64,000 nt of DNA from Mytilus trossulus (lineage: Eukaryota; Mollusca; Bivalvia; Mytilida; Mytilidae), in NCBI RefSeq assembly GCF_036588685.1, contig NC_086374.1, positions 70,988,457 to 71,052,456 of the forward strand, given 5' to 3'. The position numbers and the translations under genes were made by a program. Below the pieces are notes generated by a model. The model saw only the letters and a list, made by a program, of their open reading frames with translations. It was not told where the DNA came from and ran no database searches. This document shows positions 47,152-59,760 of this stretch, in pieces (positions within the stretch are counted from its first letter, which is position 1; the number at the start of each line of letters is the position of its first letter).

Positions 47152-50100
47152 CTAGGCTCTCCGAATCATCATACGTGTTGCCTTCAATGAATAGTTATGT
47201 CCTTTCCAATGTTTCCAATTGATACCAATAGCAAGACCACTGTGTTTTCCCTTTAGGTACATTCCGTTAAGATTTGAGCTAAGACAAGCACTATACCACC
47301 ATCCTCCCTTAAACATCTCAGCACAGTTATGAGGGTAAACATCATTATCTCTGTCCCTTGTAGTAAATTTATATCCATTATGAATGCCGAATGAATCACC
47401 TGCATAAAATAAAATGTTTATGCTTTAAGGATGTATATAACACTACAGGGAGATAACTCTGTAAAATTCAGCTTTACGTTTTAAGGGCATACCATACAGT
47501 TTTGATCCTGTATTTACAAGTTCGTGAAAATTTGCATATAGGCTATTTTTTACCTGTTTAAATGAAATTTGTAATAAAAAATATACCTTCATGTGCCACT
47601 TTTTGAGTAAAATGAGGTCGGAATTTTGTATATTTGCTCAAAATTCAGATCTGTGACCGTAATTTCTTTTTCGCAAGAAAGACATAACTTTTTTTGTTAT
47701 AAGAGATAAACACAAATTATTTTTGTTTAATAATCGGTAATTTCTGTATTTTATAAGTTTCCTACATAATTATGCATTTTTTATTCAGAAATAACTCATA
47801 TTTATCAAATGTTCATGAATTGAGGATAATACGTCCTTTTTTTCGATGCATGTTTATCATAATTAAAAAAAAATCCTCTATTCACAGTTTTATAAAATTT
47901 TGGTCACATAATCTCCCTGCAAAATGAAACAAATTGCTGTTTTGAAAAATAGGGATCCATGAACTCGTTTTAAAATTAAATCAGTTTGAAGGATAAAAAT
48001 CAGTCGAAAAATGCATCTTTTCCCGATATGTCACAGTTTGACGTCGCGAAAATACCATTTTACGTTAGCAACGTCATTATCTCCCCTGTAACTGTATCGT
48101 ATACCCTTAATTATGTTCTATTGATAAGGAAATAAGCTTCTAAATTATTTAAATAAGTAGTTGGCAAACTGCAATATATCCAATGAAATTTAACGAAAAA
48201 GTTTGTCAAAGTAAATATTTGTAAACTTTTATGAAAATTAAACGAGTCAACTTAATTTTAGTTAAGGTGTACCTCCTTAACTAGCTAGTTGGTGCCTGAA
48301 AAATATTTTTTGAACAAATACATTATGTATTTATATACAAACCTGTACCGTATTCCTCCTGAATATTTCTAACTGATAATATAACGTTAAGGTCGTTACA
48401 GTTAAAAAATTGTAGTGTACACTATAATTACAATTATTATAACTAGTATCCTCTTTTGAACATATACAAGATTACAATATGTGAGCAATAGAAAAGATTT
48501 ACTGTTTAAATGATAATAACGAAGAAAAGAAAAAGAAAAAAACTAAGAAGGACATTGAATGCCATAATGTAGTTAGTTTAATACATTAAAAATGTTAGAT
48601 AAAAGCAAATTAGGACATTCGAGAAAGTAGTGTTTACATAGGGGGAATGATTATTTAAATTTGGGTAAGGTAGGGGAATCGTCTATTCTTTATTTCAAAA
48701 ATGTTGTTCGTATCACGCAATTAACATCAAACTCTTTTTTTTCTCTCGCACGATTCCCCCTCCCCAAATTTTAAAAAGTGAATACTCCCAAACAAAAGTA
48801 TTGTTTTTCCATCTCCTTGCTAAATATATTTCTTTCCTTCTAAGTTGAAAATATTCTTTTCAAAAATTACACAAACAACTCTTCCCCTCAGACTTAAATG
48901 CTCATTCCCAAAGTTTTCTTCTTTAAAGCTGAAAATGTGGCCTATACATATCCCAGTTAGTATACTACGTACATGCATTATAATATATATAATTTATTTA
49001 CAAAGCTGCGAAAGCAATTCCCTTCAGCAGGTTTGTGCGAAAGGATGATTGTAATTTACACTTCACAGATTTTCGGTTCACAATCATGTTTCATCAAATT
49101 TTTAAAATGACTTTCAGCAGACATGCGCAATTTAAAGCAACATTATGCCAACAAGGAATATTAAGTTATTTATTTAAAACTTGTGTCTACCATATATTTT
49201 GAAATACATAATACAATTGTCAGTTGAGAAAACTGCAATTTTACCATTGAATATTGTATAAAAAAATTTAATTACTTTGTATTGTTAATTATACTTGTAG
49301 TATCTATAACGTTGTATTACAAATTCCAATATTATTCTACTACACTCATCATGAAGTTAATTACCTGCGTTTCCGGTGTAACCTGTTACCTCCAGCTTGT
49401 ATCCTGACCTCTCGTTCTTAACAACAAATGTATTGTAGATGGCATATCGATGGTTATTATCAAAGTCCCACATATCTATTCTTAGTTTGTAATATCCTTG
49501 TTCTGTCATTTTGTTCAAATATTCATTCCCTATGGTAAAAAATATACAATTTACTGTCATATTACAAAAAAAAAATGATAAGTGTCATGCAGTCTTACAC
49601 AGATTTTATTTTATAGCTGACTATGTGATATTAGTTTAGCTCATTGTTGAAGGTGGTTCGGGGATCTATTTCTGTGTCATTTGGTCTTTTGGCAATCCTA
49701 TCACATTTTCTTTTTCATAGTTAAAAGTTTTACAAAAAACATTTACTTCATCAATTAATAACTTATAAGAACATCGCAAGAGTGTTAACAGATCACTTAC
49801 ATCTCCTTGTTATTCATATGCAAGAAACACTTAGATATTGTTAGAAGTGTAAGAAGCATAGAATATTATAAGCAATACGAGTTTTACCTTCGAAGGCATG
49901 AATGGCATTACCAATATTTTGTACATTTGTTTTGGTTTTCAATTACACTTCAACGTCGTACCTGATTTGGCTTTACACCTTTTTTTATTTTCAATTTTAG
50001 CGCCACTGATGAGTCTCGTGTTGACGTAACGTTCATTTAGTCTTCTAGAATATGAGCCTGGAATCTTTGATGAGGTTTAAGATTTGTATCTAAATTCATG

Positions 50101-52479
50101 TGTCATATTTTTTCAGTCTGATAGAATGTTATCAATTTAGATAAACCTTACCCAACCAGAAATCTTCTTTTAAATTCCCAAAACCATTTTTATACGACTC
50201 CCAGTCTCTGTAAAAGCCAACAAAACCATTTGTTCTTCGTTGGAATAACTGTAGAATATAATTCTTTTATATATCATTTCAGAGATGAATAGGAAAACGC
50301 TTAATAGTCATTTCAGAGATGAATGAAATTTAACTTCGTTTCATCTATCTCTATTACTCGGGGAATATTTTCTATATCTCCAGGGAATACTTTCTTTATT
50401 TCTTATGTTCTACAATAAATCTGTTTATTACTATCATATCTCAACATAGCATGTCATACTCATAGTGTGGTTGCGGTGATGGTTACATTTGTTAAATATA
50501 TAGCAGTCCTTTCATGAAAAGTGTTGTCGTTTATCATACCGGTATAATGAAATTACATTGTAGATAGTTTTTCTGAGATAAAATTTCATTTTCATTTTGC
50601 TTTTTAAACTTTATTATAACATGTATAATGATCGAAATCTAAAATGAGGAGAACTTGATTCTAAAACAATAAAAACCACAAAAACCACACAATTGTGTTT
50701 AATTGGTTGTCTTAAGATTTGTTGTGTTTTCTTTTGAATCTGTAGGTGTTTTATATCGATATGATCTTATGCAGTCGTTCATTGATTGAGTTGATGCCTT
50801 CTTAACGTTTATAGTTTATCTGAATTATCATAACATAAACTTATTCGTGTATTTTCAATTTTTAATGACATTTCGAGAACGCACAACTTGTAGTATATAG
50901 ATATAGGAAGATATAAAAGAGAAGATGTGGTATGATTGCCAATGAGACAACTATCCAAAATGACACCGACATTTACAACTATAGGTCGCCGTACGGCCTT
51001 AAACAATGAGCAAAGATGCAAGGTATGCATGCAAATGAGACATGGCTCCATCCAAGTCACAATTATTAAAAGTAAACCACTATAGGTCAAGGTACAGCCT
51101 TCAACACATAGTCGTTGCTCACACCGCACAGCAAATTATAACGGGCCCAAAAAATTACTACTGTAAAAACCGAGACACGAGAAACTCATCAAGGACTACT
51201 TCAACAGACGACAACTACTGAACATCAGATTCCTGACTTAGGATAGGTACAAACAATTGCAGCGGGTTTAAACATTTCAATGGTACCAAACCTTCACCCT
51301 TATTTGAAACAACAGTATAAGACCACAACATTGAAAGATACACTATAAAATAGTAATCGAAATCGCTTAACTCAAACAAATGACATATTAACACAAGTGA
51401 ATATACACTGATATCATACGTACCGTCCAACCACCCCCGAAACTCTTCATATCACAAAAGACGTTGAAACCGGAACTGCCATCTGGGTATATCTTATAGA
51501 CTCCACTTTTCTTTTCTGATTTTCTCAATTCACCACAGTCGGAAGGCCGGGCGCCAAAACCTATATAGTATATCAAAACAAAGAATAATGATGATATTAC
51601 GCTATAATATTCCCTATTTTATGTATTTAATAATTCATAAACGAAGGTTTCAATCCCCTCTAGCAAAGTTGAACTTACATGCAGTTGGTTATACTTTCTC
51701 TTTGGTCATATAATATAGCGTCCCTGACCAATCAAAAATGTCTGTCCTGATGATGGTAAATCCAGTGAGCACTTTAGACGCACACAATGTAAAATTTCTA
51801 CAGTTCATTTTCAAAATTATAAGTAATTTTGTTTTTAACACCTGGCAAAAACTGTTAATTTAAAGTAAAATATTTTTCAAAGACGGAGAATATTTATTTA
51901 TCCATAGACTTCAATTTATCTTTTTTTTATCATGCCTATAGTTCAAGCTGCAAAATAATTCATTTTTTTATAAAATTTGACAAAACCAACCCAAATAAAA
52001 CGTGCAAGCTTAGTTTTAATTGTAGAACATTACCTTTGGAAGGAGAAACTATACACTGATTAGTTGTTTCTGCGATAAGTTTAGCCACTTTATCGGCTAC
52101 TTCCCTGACACATTTCTCTACAATAAATGCATGAAGACATCTTACTCAATTTTAACAAAAAAGATATACTAGAAATGAACTCGAAAAGTTCAAACATTTT
52201 CGATGTAAAAATATTTTTATCAAATTTTCATAGAATAAAATATTTCAAACATGTTTTATTTATAATGTGTAAATATTTATTACATCATATATTTATATTG
52301 AATAATAACTTGCTACTTTTGTAAATTTTTGTTTTCTTTGTCAATATGTGTATTGATTTCAAATCAATTTGTTCATAAAATCAAACATTATATTGCATGT
52401 TCCTACCTTTGTTAATTTCCTTGCCATAGGTTTGTGCAAAAGCGAGAAGAAATGAAATTAACAATAATTCCATATGCAT
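47152..52479 (-). CDS. Fibrinogen-related protein FREP1, six coding exons, 267 aa
   Basis: Exons (minus): 52407-52479, 52034-52117, 51424-51560, 50152-50248, 49365-49529, 47152-47399. All have GT-AG sites and phases agree; they sum to 804 bp, 267 codons plus TAG. Residues 1-20 or so form a signal peptide ([16 protein letters not shown]). Residues 25-52 form a short helical segment with two Cys (EKCVREV, TNQC). The fibrinogen C-terminal domain starts near 55: [58 protein letters not shown]. It ends with the Ca-site-type DRDND, NCAE and SACL cysteines, and NWKHWKG...MMIRRA. Such proteins are secreted lectin-like recognition molecules in mollusc immunity. It has no IgSF domain, unlike snail FREPs. 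A 'tttatttcag' acceptor at about 52499 suggests a further 5'-UTR exon. Confidence 0.92.
47485..48106. mobile_element. TTAA-flanked MITE (piggyBac-like) in the last FREP1 intron
   Basis: Ends 'gggcataccatacagtt' and 'aactgtatcgtataccc' are inverted with two mismatches in 17, each flanked directly by TTAA (47481-47484 and 48107-48110). The 622-bp interior is AT-rich with no transposase. TTAA targets and GGG/CCC ends are typical of the piggyBac superfamily. Confidence 0.75.
50905..51405 (+). repeat. Composite of dispersed repeats A (inverted) and C inside a FREP1 intron
   Basis: 'gaagatgtggtatgattgcc' and 'ggtcgccgtacggccttaaa' are inverted family A. From 'aagtaaaccactataggtca' to 'caagtgaatatacactgata' it matches family C at 8484-8890. 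Its end lies only about 10-20 bp from the donor site of FREP1 exon 3 (51424). The ORFs at 50809-51430 are repeat shadows. Confidence 0.7.
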
Positions 52480-52920
52480 TCTATTCCGATATTGATTGCT
52501 GAAATAAAGAAATACATGTGTATATAACTACTACTATTTTGACTACATATACTGCCATGTAATTATATTATAGACTTTTACAAATGTTGCTGCGTGATGT
52601 ATGTAATACGAGAGGCATCGTTTTCCTGATCATTAAATCGACTAAAATCAGTTTTTCCAAAAACAGGTTTGGCATTCTAAAACATTCTTATATGTTTAAC
52701 ATGTCATTGACTCTTCATATAACTATGTTAATTCAATACATGTACCAACGAAAAAAAGAGAAGTTTGGAAATGAAAATTCTAACTAAAAATTCGAAGAAA
52801 ACAAAATAACCATCAACACAACTGGTTGTAATGTATATTCGTATTTTAGTGCAAGAAAATTGGTACAGTTAATCTTATTAGCACTTCAAATGTAAGTAAA
52901 AAAAATATGTACGGAAGAAA

Positions 52921-53080
52921 AATAAGCCATGTGGCACCGTTAAAGTCGACAATTCATCTTAAGTCCACAACACCGATAAAGTTCACAACAATTTTCTTCT
53001 AATTCAAAAGTACAATATCTTTCCGCTTAAGTCCACAACATAAGCTCTGTTAAAGTCCAAACAATTTTCTATTTATTTAA
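52921..53080 (-). repeat. Degenerate array of 'ttaaagtccacaac' words
   Basis: Inverted relative of 44694-45000: 'accgttaaagtcgacaattc', 'cttaagtccacaacaccgat', 'cttaagtccacaacataagc' and 'gttaaagtccaaacaa' within 150 bp. Non-coding. Confidence 0.6.
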
Positions 53081-53309
53081 AAAAAAAAAAATGCGCCTTT
53101 TTTAACCCGGTAATGTCATAATACGCATGGTCTTTTGTTCTTTTCAGTTTGAATTATGTTTGATAAATTACAGTCGATTTTAACCCCATAAATTAGATCT
53201 TTGTGTTGTAATTTTCTGTGAATAAAATAGGCAACGTTTATGAAAGCTTGCTCACTTTTTGAATTCTTTATTGACTATTTGTACACCGAAAAGGAAGTAG
53301 TGTTAATTC

Positions 53310-53574
53310 AGGAGCCTGTAATTCAGTGGGTGTCGTTCGTTTATGTGTTACATATTTGTTTTTCGTTCATTCTTTTACATAAATTAGGCCGTTAGTTTTC
53401 TCGTTTGAATTGTTTTACATTATCTTATCGGGGCCTTCTATAGCAGACTATGCGGTTTGGGCTTTGCTCATTGTTGAAGACTGTACGTCGACCTATAGTT
53501 GTTAATGTTTGTGTCACTTTGGTCTTTTGTGGATAGTTGTCTCATTGGCAATCATACCCCATCTTCTTTCTTAT
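53310..53574 (+). repeat. Dispersed repeat family A, longest copy
   Basis: Begins 'aggagcctgtaattcagtgg', includes 'aggccgttagttttctcgtt' and 'gtacgtcgacctatagttgt', and ends 'catcttctttcttata'. It abuts the LINE relic at its right side. Confidence 0.7.
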
Positions 53575-55610
53575 ATTAACTTTCTTTTTGCCCATCTTTC
53601 TACAAGTTTCGTTAACACTTTTTCAATATTTAATGTTATACACCCTTTTTTTGTCATACCCAAAATATATTCCAAGCCTTTTGATTGGTTTGTTGGTCCA
53701 ATTTATATTTTCATATTTATCTTTTAAACTTTTTAGTCTTTATAACCATACCCTTCCGTTTTATTTCTATTAAGCTTAAGTCCTGAAAGACTTCCAAATG
53801 GTTCTATTATACTGAGAGCTAAACTTGTTTCTTTAATTGACTGCAGAAAATGTGTTGTATCGTCAGCTAATTGACAAATTTTTAAATTACAAGATTTTCC
53901 ATCTAATGTTATTTTTATACCTTTAAAATCTTTATTACTTCTAAGTCTTATTGCCATCAATTCTACTGTAATAACAAAAGGTAATGCTGGAATCGTACAC
54001 CCTTGTCGTATTCCTCGATATATTTTGAACGGACCATTATTTAAGATACATCCCTTAATGTCGTTATACATAGTTTTTACCCATCTGTTAAAGCTACTTT
54101 TAAATCCAAACCGTTTCAGTGTTTCTGTTATGAAAGTCCACTCTATTGAGTCTAAAGCTTTACTTTTAAAATCTTAGAAAAGGTTGGTCTTCTATATTAA
54201 ATTTCTCAGAATAATCTATTATGTCTTGAATTTGTCTGATGTTAAAACCTATGTATCTATTTGTAACATATCCTGTTTGATCTAGACTAATAATAGATGG
54301 TAGTACTTTTTTAAGTCTCTGAACTTACACTAAAGCTAACAGTTTAGTATCAATATTCAATAAAGTTATGGGACGACAATTATATAATGAAAGAGGATCA
54401 TTCTTTTTAAAATTAGTAAAACTGCACCTTTCTTTTGTGAATTTGTAAGTTCTTTTTTATAATTATAATTAAACACTTTGACAACAATATTTTTTAGACT
54501 CGTCCAAAATTGCCTATAAAATTCCACTGTCAGCCCATCAAGATCTGGGGATTTATTAAGCTTCATTTTAAAAATTGCATCAGTGCATTCAATTTCTGTT
54601 ACTTCCCCTGCACATTGATAACTAACTGAATCTTTAAGCCTTTTTGTTAATTTTGTTTCATTAATATATATTTTAACTTCATTGTCACAAGGATTAGTTT
54701 ACTCATAAAGTTTTTTTTATAATATTTCACTTGTAGATTTAGAATTTTATCTTGATCAGTTGTTGCGAGCCCATTTTTATCATCCTTTTTTTGTTTGACG
54801 ACTTTTTTTTTAGTTCCAAGAAGTATGCACTATTTTTTTCTCCTTCTTCAAACCATTTAACCCTTGATCTTATTTTTTGTCCTTTAATTTTGTCTTATAT
54901 AAACTCTCTAGATCATTTTCCACATTCTAAATTTGTTTTGTAATATATGATTTATATCTGTACTAATATTTGCTTTATTATTGAGATCTTTTAGCTGTTT
55001 TTCTAGAATATTTATTTTATCTTTTTTTTAAATTTGACGTTTCTTTTACAATAGTATAAACTTGCATCTCTTTCCTCTATTTTCAAATTGTCCCATAGTA
55101 TCCCTAAATCATCACAGTTAATTGATTCAATTTTATATTTGTTTATTAATTTATTTATTTCATTTACATAGTCATCACTATTTAAAACACGTGAGTTTAA
55201 TTTCCAGTATCCACGTGCACGCCCCTTTTTTCCTCTTTCAATATTTTTTTTAGGATACTGCATTATGGTCAGGTACTATAGGTCTAATATCGCAGCTTTT
55301 ACACTTTTTTTTGTACTTTTGAAATCAGAAAGTTATCAATTATGGTGGCTTCTTATCTATCTTTCCTACACCAAGTAAATTGCCTTAAATTTTGATTTCT
55401 TCTTCTCCAAATGTCTATTAATTTCACGATTTTATATGCCCTTTCAAACCTGTAACTGGTTTATCAAATTTTTCGGAGGATTTAGTTTTATTTTTTGTAT
55501 CAATTAATGACCATTGTTCTAAATTTGAAAAGGAGGAAGACTGTGTTTTTAAAAGAAACAAATTCTATTAAGATCAAATGATTCGTTCATTGTGTGTTTA
55601 TTTGCGTTTT
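53575..55610 (-). pseudogene. Decayed LINE (L1/Tx1-type) with endonuclease and RT remnants
   Basis: Minus-strand blocks in order are an endonuclease end near 55.6-55.26 kb (RRIDFFLL, CDIRPIVPDHNAV), a linker at 55012-55263 (RGYWKLNSRVLNSDDYVNEI, which is typical of L1/Tx1-type proteins), and the RT. The RT starts at 54366-54566 (LNKSPDLDGLTVEFYRQFW) and continues at 53733-54071 (IYRGIRQGCTIPALPFVI, then LADDTTHFL as the catalytic A/YxDD box, then SGLKLNRNKTEG). A final LDQQTNQKAWNIFWV-like piece reaches about 53575. Several frameshifts and stops are present and there is no 3' end with poly-A. Inactive. Confidence 0.8.
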
Positions 55611-55779
55611 TCGATTGAATTTGATCCTTTCAACTGATATAGTGTTTTTTCTATGTTGTGATGCTTTTCTATTGTTTCAGAAAAGGAAAAGATTTGGTAC
55701 CGTTAAAACGTCAACACCTGTCCTAAGTCAGGAATCTTATGTACAGTAGTTGTCGTTTATATATGGAAGTGTTTAACGA

Positions 55780-55915
55780 CCTTGACTGGCTTTTCAGCCC
55801 TCGCACGGTCGGCTCGGTACCCGAAGGCGATTGGTGAGCGTTTGAATATTTTGTGCCGTGGGTCAGGAACAGGTAGCAATGGACGCCGAATGGAGGCCGC
55901 CATCTTGGTTTTGGT
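55780..55915 (+). promoter_or_regulatory. GC-rich stretch with YY1-type motif and a donor-like site
   Basis: This is one of the few GC-rich stretches in region 4 ('cagccctcgcacggtcggct', 'gacgccgaatggaggccgcc'). It contains GCCGCCATCTTG (55896-55907), the reverse complement of the YY1 consensus, followed by 'ttttg|gtgagt', a good splice donor at about 55914. It could be a promoter with a non-coding first exon of a plus-strand gene. The 63-codon ORF across it shows no recognised domain. A TE fragment is the alternative. Confidence 0.3.
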
Positions 55916-56699
55916 GAGTTGTTTTTTACTTTTTGACTATTTTGTTGTTAGTTGTCGTTTGTTTAAGTCATAGTCTTTTTCAAAAATGATGAACGGTTCT
56001 TTATATTGGTATGTAATCATTTTAAACGTTTCAAATTTATGAAATTATATTCGTACATCAATGTTTTTGATACACCAATAACAAAAACTGAAATATATTG
56101 AATTGATACACTTTGTAATTATTCAAAATTATATCAGAAACGTAAATTTAATTATAAAATAATGAACTTGTTAAGGGGAGAGAATACTCGCATAATTTTT
56201 TCGAATTGACACATAATACATTGAAATGTCACTCTTGCATACGAATGGCACATAAATAGAATATTTTAACTGCGCAATCGTCCGCCACCTCCAATGATGA
56301 TTCTAAATTATAAAATAACCAAAAGTTGTTAATCTATAGATAGTGAAGACTAATGAAAGCTAACCGACTGTAAAAATATTTTTTTGCAATTTGTTTTAAT
56401 TTCCTCAGAAAAATGCTCGAGCCACTTGACTTTAAAAGCTCAAAATTAACGTTTTTACACAATATTTGAATAAAGCAGTCAAAGATTTTTCGCTTCTCAA
56501 AGTGTAAGACGAAATAAAAATCGTATGCTTGCACCTTCCTACCAAAATACGGATTTAATTAAGTCCTGAACATTTCGACATTTCTTTGTATATTTATAAC
56601 AAAACCGGTTTTACCAAATCATGAGTACGTGTTAAGATCCGACTAAATACCTATTTCTCGATATGGTCAGGTAAAATTGCTAAACTGTACATACGTATT

Positions 56700-57385
56700 T
56701 CTCGTTTCTCATTTTTATATAGATTAGACCGTTGCTTTCCCGTTTGAATGGTTTTACATTACTACATTTAAGGACCCTTAATAGCTTGATGTTGGGTGTG
56801 AGCCAAGGCTCTGTGTAGAAGGCCGTACCTTGACCTATAATGGTTTACTTTTATACCTTGTTATTTGGATGGAGAGTTGTCTCATTGGCACTCATACCAC
56901 ATCTTCCTATATATAAAAACATCTTAATTATCCTTATACCTTGTTAGTTGATGTCTCAATCTCTGTTTATTTAATTATGTGGTGTTTTCTTTTGACTATG
57001 TGGGTGTTTGTGACATGATCATCGATAATCTTTCATTGATTATAATGCTAACTAATTGACGTTTCTCACTTTTTTCATATTAAAGCAGTCGTGTGACATG
57101 GTTGTTTCATATCGGAAAGGGCATTGATATGGTTATATTTATATTTTTACAGTTTACAAATTTTGATTTTGTTGGTAAAACCAAGGCTTTTCTACCTCAG
57201 GCACATATAACCTTAGCGGTATTTTGCAACACTTTTAGGAATTTTGGTCCTCAATGCTCTTCAACTTCGTACTTTATTTGGCCTTTTTAACTTTTTTGGA
57301 TTCGAGCGTCACTGATGAGTCTTTTGTAGACGAAACGCGCGTCTAGCGTATTCACTAAATTTAGTCCTGGTATATATGATGAGTT
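56700..57385 (+). repeat. Dispersed repeats (family A variant and 'cgtctagcgtat' repeat)
   Basis: 56700-56915 has 'aggccgtaccttgacctata' and ends 'catcttcctatatata'. 57300-57385 has 'gcgtcactgatgagtctttt' and 'gcgcgtctagcgtattcact', matching 49996-50095. The intervening plus ORF at 57093-57290 is not a recognised protein. Confidence 0.55.
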
Positions 57386-57389
57386 TATT

Positions 57390-58180
57390 TATGAAGGCAT
57401 CTTATTTCAATTTCAACAAAATATATATTTTAGAAATGAGTTTAAAACAATATCGATGTAAAGTTGCAAAAACATGTTCTCGTTGCAGAAAATGTTTTAT
57501 TCTTATTTTCATAGTACTCTTTTAAAAACGCCCACTAATGTTTTGCAATTATATCATCTGAGGTGATTTATAGGTCCTTTGGGCCGGGTATATTAATATT
57601 TATCATATAGTTTATGTTTATAATCTGTAAATATTTACACATGTCACTATAATAAATAATTTACTTACTAACATACTCATATCATATAAAACCATATCAT
57701 GCATCTGGAAATAATTTGGAACTAGATTTTGACTATAGTTTTCCTAATTAATGTGTTCATTGATTTTATACAAAATAGTTTATCAAATCAAACATAATAT
57801 TTCCCCACCTTTGTTTATTTCCTCGCCATAGCTTTGTACTAAAACTAGAAAAAGGCAGTCAAAAACAATTCGTTATGCATCTTTATCCGACATTGATTTC
57901 AAAACTAAACAAATACATTTTTTATATTACTGCTAGTGTTTTGACTACATATATTGCCATACAAATTTATGTATAGACATTTACAAATATCGTTGCGTGT
58001 TACATGTAATATGAGAGGCATTTTTTCCTGATCATTATATCGATACAATTCTATAATTCTCAAAACATGTTAGACATTCTAAAAACTTATAAATAGATAT
58101 GGCCTACATGTCATTGGCAGTACTTGGAACTGGTTTTATTCGTTACACATACCAATGAAAAAAAGAGAGATTGAGAAATG
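57390..58180 (-). repeat. Duplicate of the FREP1 5' region
   Basis: Collinear with 52125-52790: 'gaaggcatcttatttcaatt' (intron 1), the exon-1 relic, then 'ttgactacatatattgccat', 'gagaggcattttttcctgat' and 'accaatgaaaaaaagagaga'. It covers part of intron 1, the first exon and the upstream flank, but no later exon. The left end meets the repeat at 57300-57385. Confidence 0.75.
57809..57880 (-). pseudogene. Orphan first exon of a FREP gene, frameshifted
   Basis: 72 bp against 73 bp in FREP1, from ATG (MHNELF, then a frame change) to QSYGEEINK and a donor ('caaag|gtgggg'). The one-base loss breaks the signal peptide frame, and no ATG is available in the downstream frame. FREP1 reads [10 protein letters not shown] at the same place. 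No following exons exist downstream before FREP1's own 5' flank, so this is a truncated duplicate. Confidence 0.8.
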
Positions 58181-58479
58181 AACATTCGGGCTTGTTAAGT
58201 ACTGCAAAAAATACCTTCCCTATGAAAGATCGTTTAACAGATATTCTGTACAAAATGAAGAGATAACATTTGTACAAAATTTAAAAAAAGTAAGCAGACA
58301 TAAAGTATCGTTTCTTTTCCTTCATTTACCCATTAATCGATTAGACGTTTTTGTTGATATTATAAGTCCAAAACATACGTTTGAATCAATGGTATCGAAA
58401 ACCTTTCGAAACAACATCAAAGAAACGCCCTTGAACTAGACATGCTCATCTGAATTATACTTCAGTTTGTTATTGACGA

Positions 58480-59100
58480 CATATTTGTTGAGTTTAGGGG
58501 TAGACGTTTTAAACAAAGTGTCGGTATTCCTTAACGACCTCTGCTTATTTTAATATAAATCGGAGTTCCTTCAGACACTTGTCAAAAAGAAGAAGATCAA
58601 GGAAAACCTGCTTATGTAATTATACATTCAGATACTAGCTAGTATATTAATTTTGTTCTGTCCATTAACAATCTGAACTTTTCGGATTATGTTCCATTAA
58701 AATATTCCCTATAACTCGAAACTAAATGACAGACACAGCTTTCTCTGGCTCAATTTTAGACTTATACCTCAAATTCGATATTCACAGTCATCTCAGTGCC
58801 AGAATCTATAACAAACCAGACGATTTGAATTATAAAATTATCAATTTCCCCCACCTTAGTAGCAATTCACAAACTACACCTGCATATGGGATACACATTT
58901 TCACCTTATTCGATAGTCAAGAGCTTGCAGCTCCTAAAAAGACTTTGTAAACAGTCAACAGTGTCTGAGCTGAAAGTTGATTCTAAAAGATCATCGGAAG
59001 GTATCAAGACCTTGTTGATAAGTTTTCCGTACCAAATACACAAATAGTTCACGATGGTCTTGAAGTATATTCTATGGGTTCTGACGTTGTTTATCATCTT
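58480..59100 (+). pseudogene. Decayed reverse transcriptase, Penelope-like or related retroelement
   Basis: Plus-strand pieces in shifting frames are RFKQSVGIPL (the 'fG-I-P-MGT' region), YKSEFLQTLVKKKK, then an ORF at 58726-58950 with GSILDLYLKFDIHSHL, ARIYNKPDDLNYKIINFPHL and TPAYGIHIFTLFDS, followed by SRACSS-DF. The order 'LDL-L...YDKxDDFxFxIxNFP...PAYGVYISQLIRYARAC' is a common retroelement RT C-terminal pattern in bivalve genomes. The catalytic YxDD block is lost. I lean to Penelope-like but cannot exclude another clade. Confidence 0.65.
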
Positions 59101-59550
59101 AATAACGTGTTACATTATTTCTTTATTTGACTCTATGAATATTACTGTTACTGTTAAGTCTGTTCTTATTTATATTCATTAAACGTGAATATATATATTT
59201 ATATCCCTTAATGTGTCATTGTTCTTTTTATTTGTACTCTTGTCTTTCATTTTTGCTAATGTGCATTGTCTATATACTTCTTGGTGTTTCTTTGATACAT
59301 ATGACGAGGTTCTGTTTTTATACATTCTGTTATAATATTATTGTGCTATTAAAAATTAATGTATTCTTGTCTTTAACGTTGGTTAATGTGCTCTGTCTGT
59401 ATGCTTTTTGCGCTTCTTTGTTACATATTTGTTTGTTGTTATAGTGATTAAGGTTATAACAATATGTTCACGGCTGTACGCTATTTTGACATCTTTACCT
59501 ATTCTGTCTGTTTGTTTATTTCACAAACTATTGTCAATATCATATAATGG

Positions 59551-59760
59551 GATGCGGCATTCATACAAGTGAGAGGTTTAGCAAGCTATAAAATTAGGTT
59601 TGATCCACCATTTTCTACATAAGAAAATGCCTATACCTAGACAGAAATATGACAGTTGTTATCCATTCGTTTGATGTGTTTGAACTTTGATTTTGCCATT
59701 TGATTAGGGACTTTACGTTTGCACTTTCCTCGGAGTTCAGTACTTTTTTTTTTATTCTTT
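59551..59760 (+). repeat. Dispersed repeat family D
   Basis: 'caagtgagaggtttagcaag', 'aatatgacagttgttatcca' and 'ttttgccatttgattaggga' match 13240-13370 and, inverted and split, 46195-46300 and 46745-46815. Non-coding. Confidence 0.65.

Noticed and set aside
48637..48790. Inverted 'ggggaatcgt'/'acgattcccc' pair as a further MITE
   Set aside because: The matching arms are short and interrupted, and no target duplication was seen.
59211..59444. 77-codon hydrophobic plus ORF
   Set aside because: T-rich low-complexity sequence giving Leu/Phe/Tyr/Cys-rich translation; no signal of a real gene.
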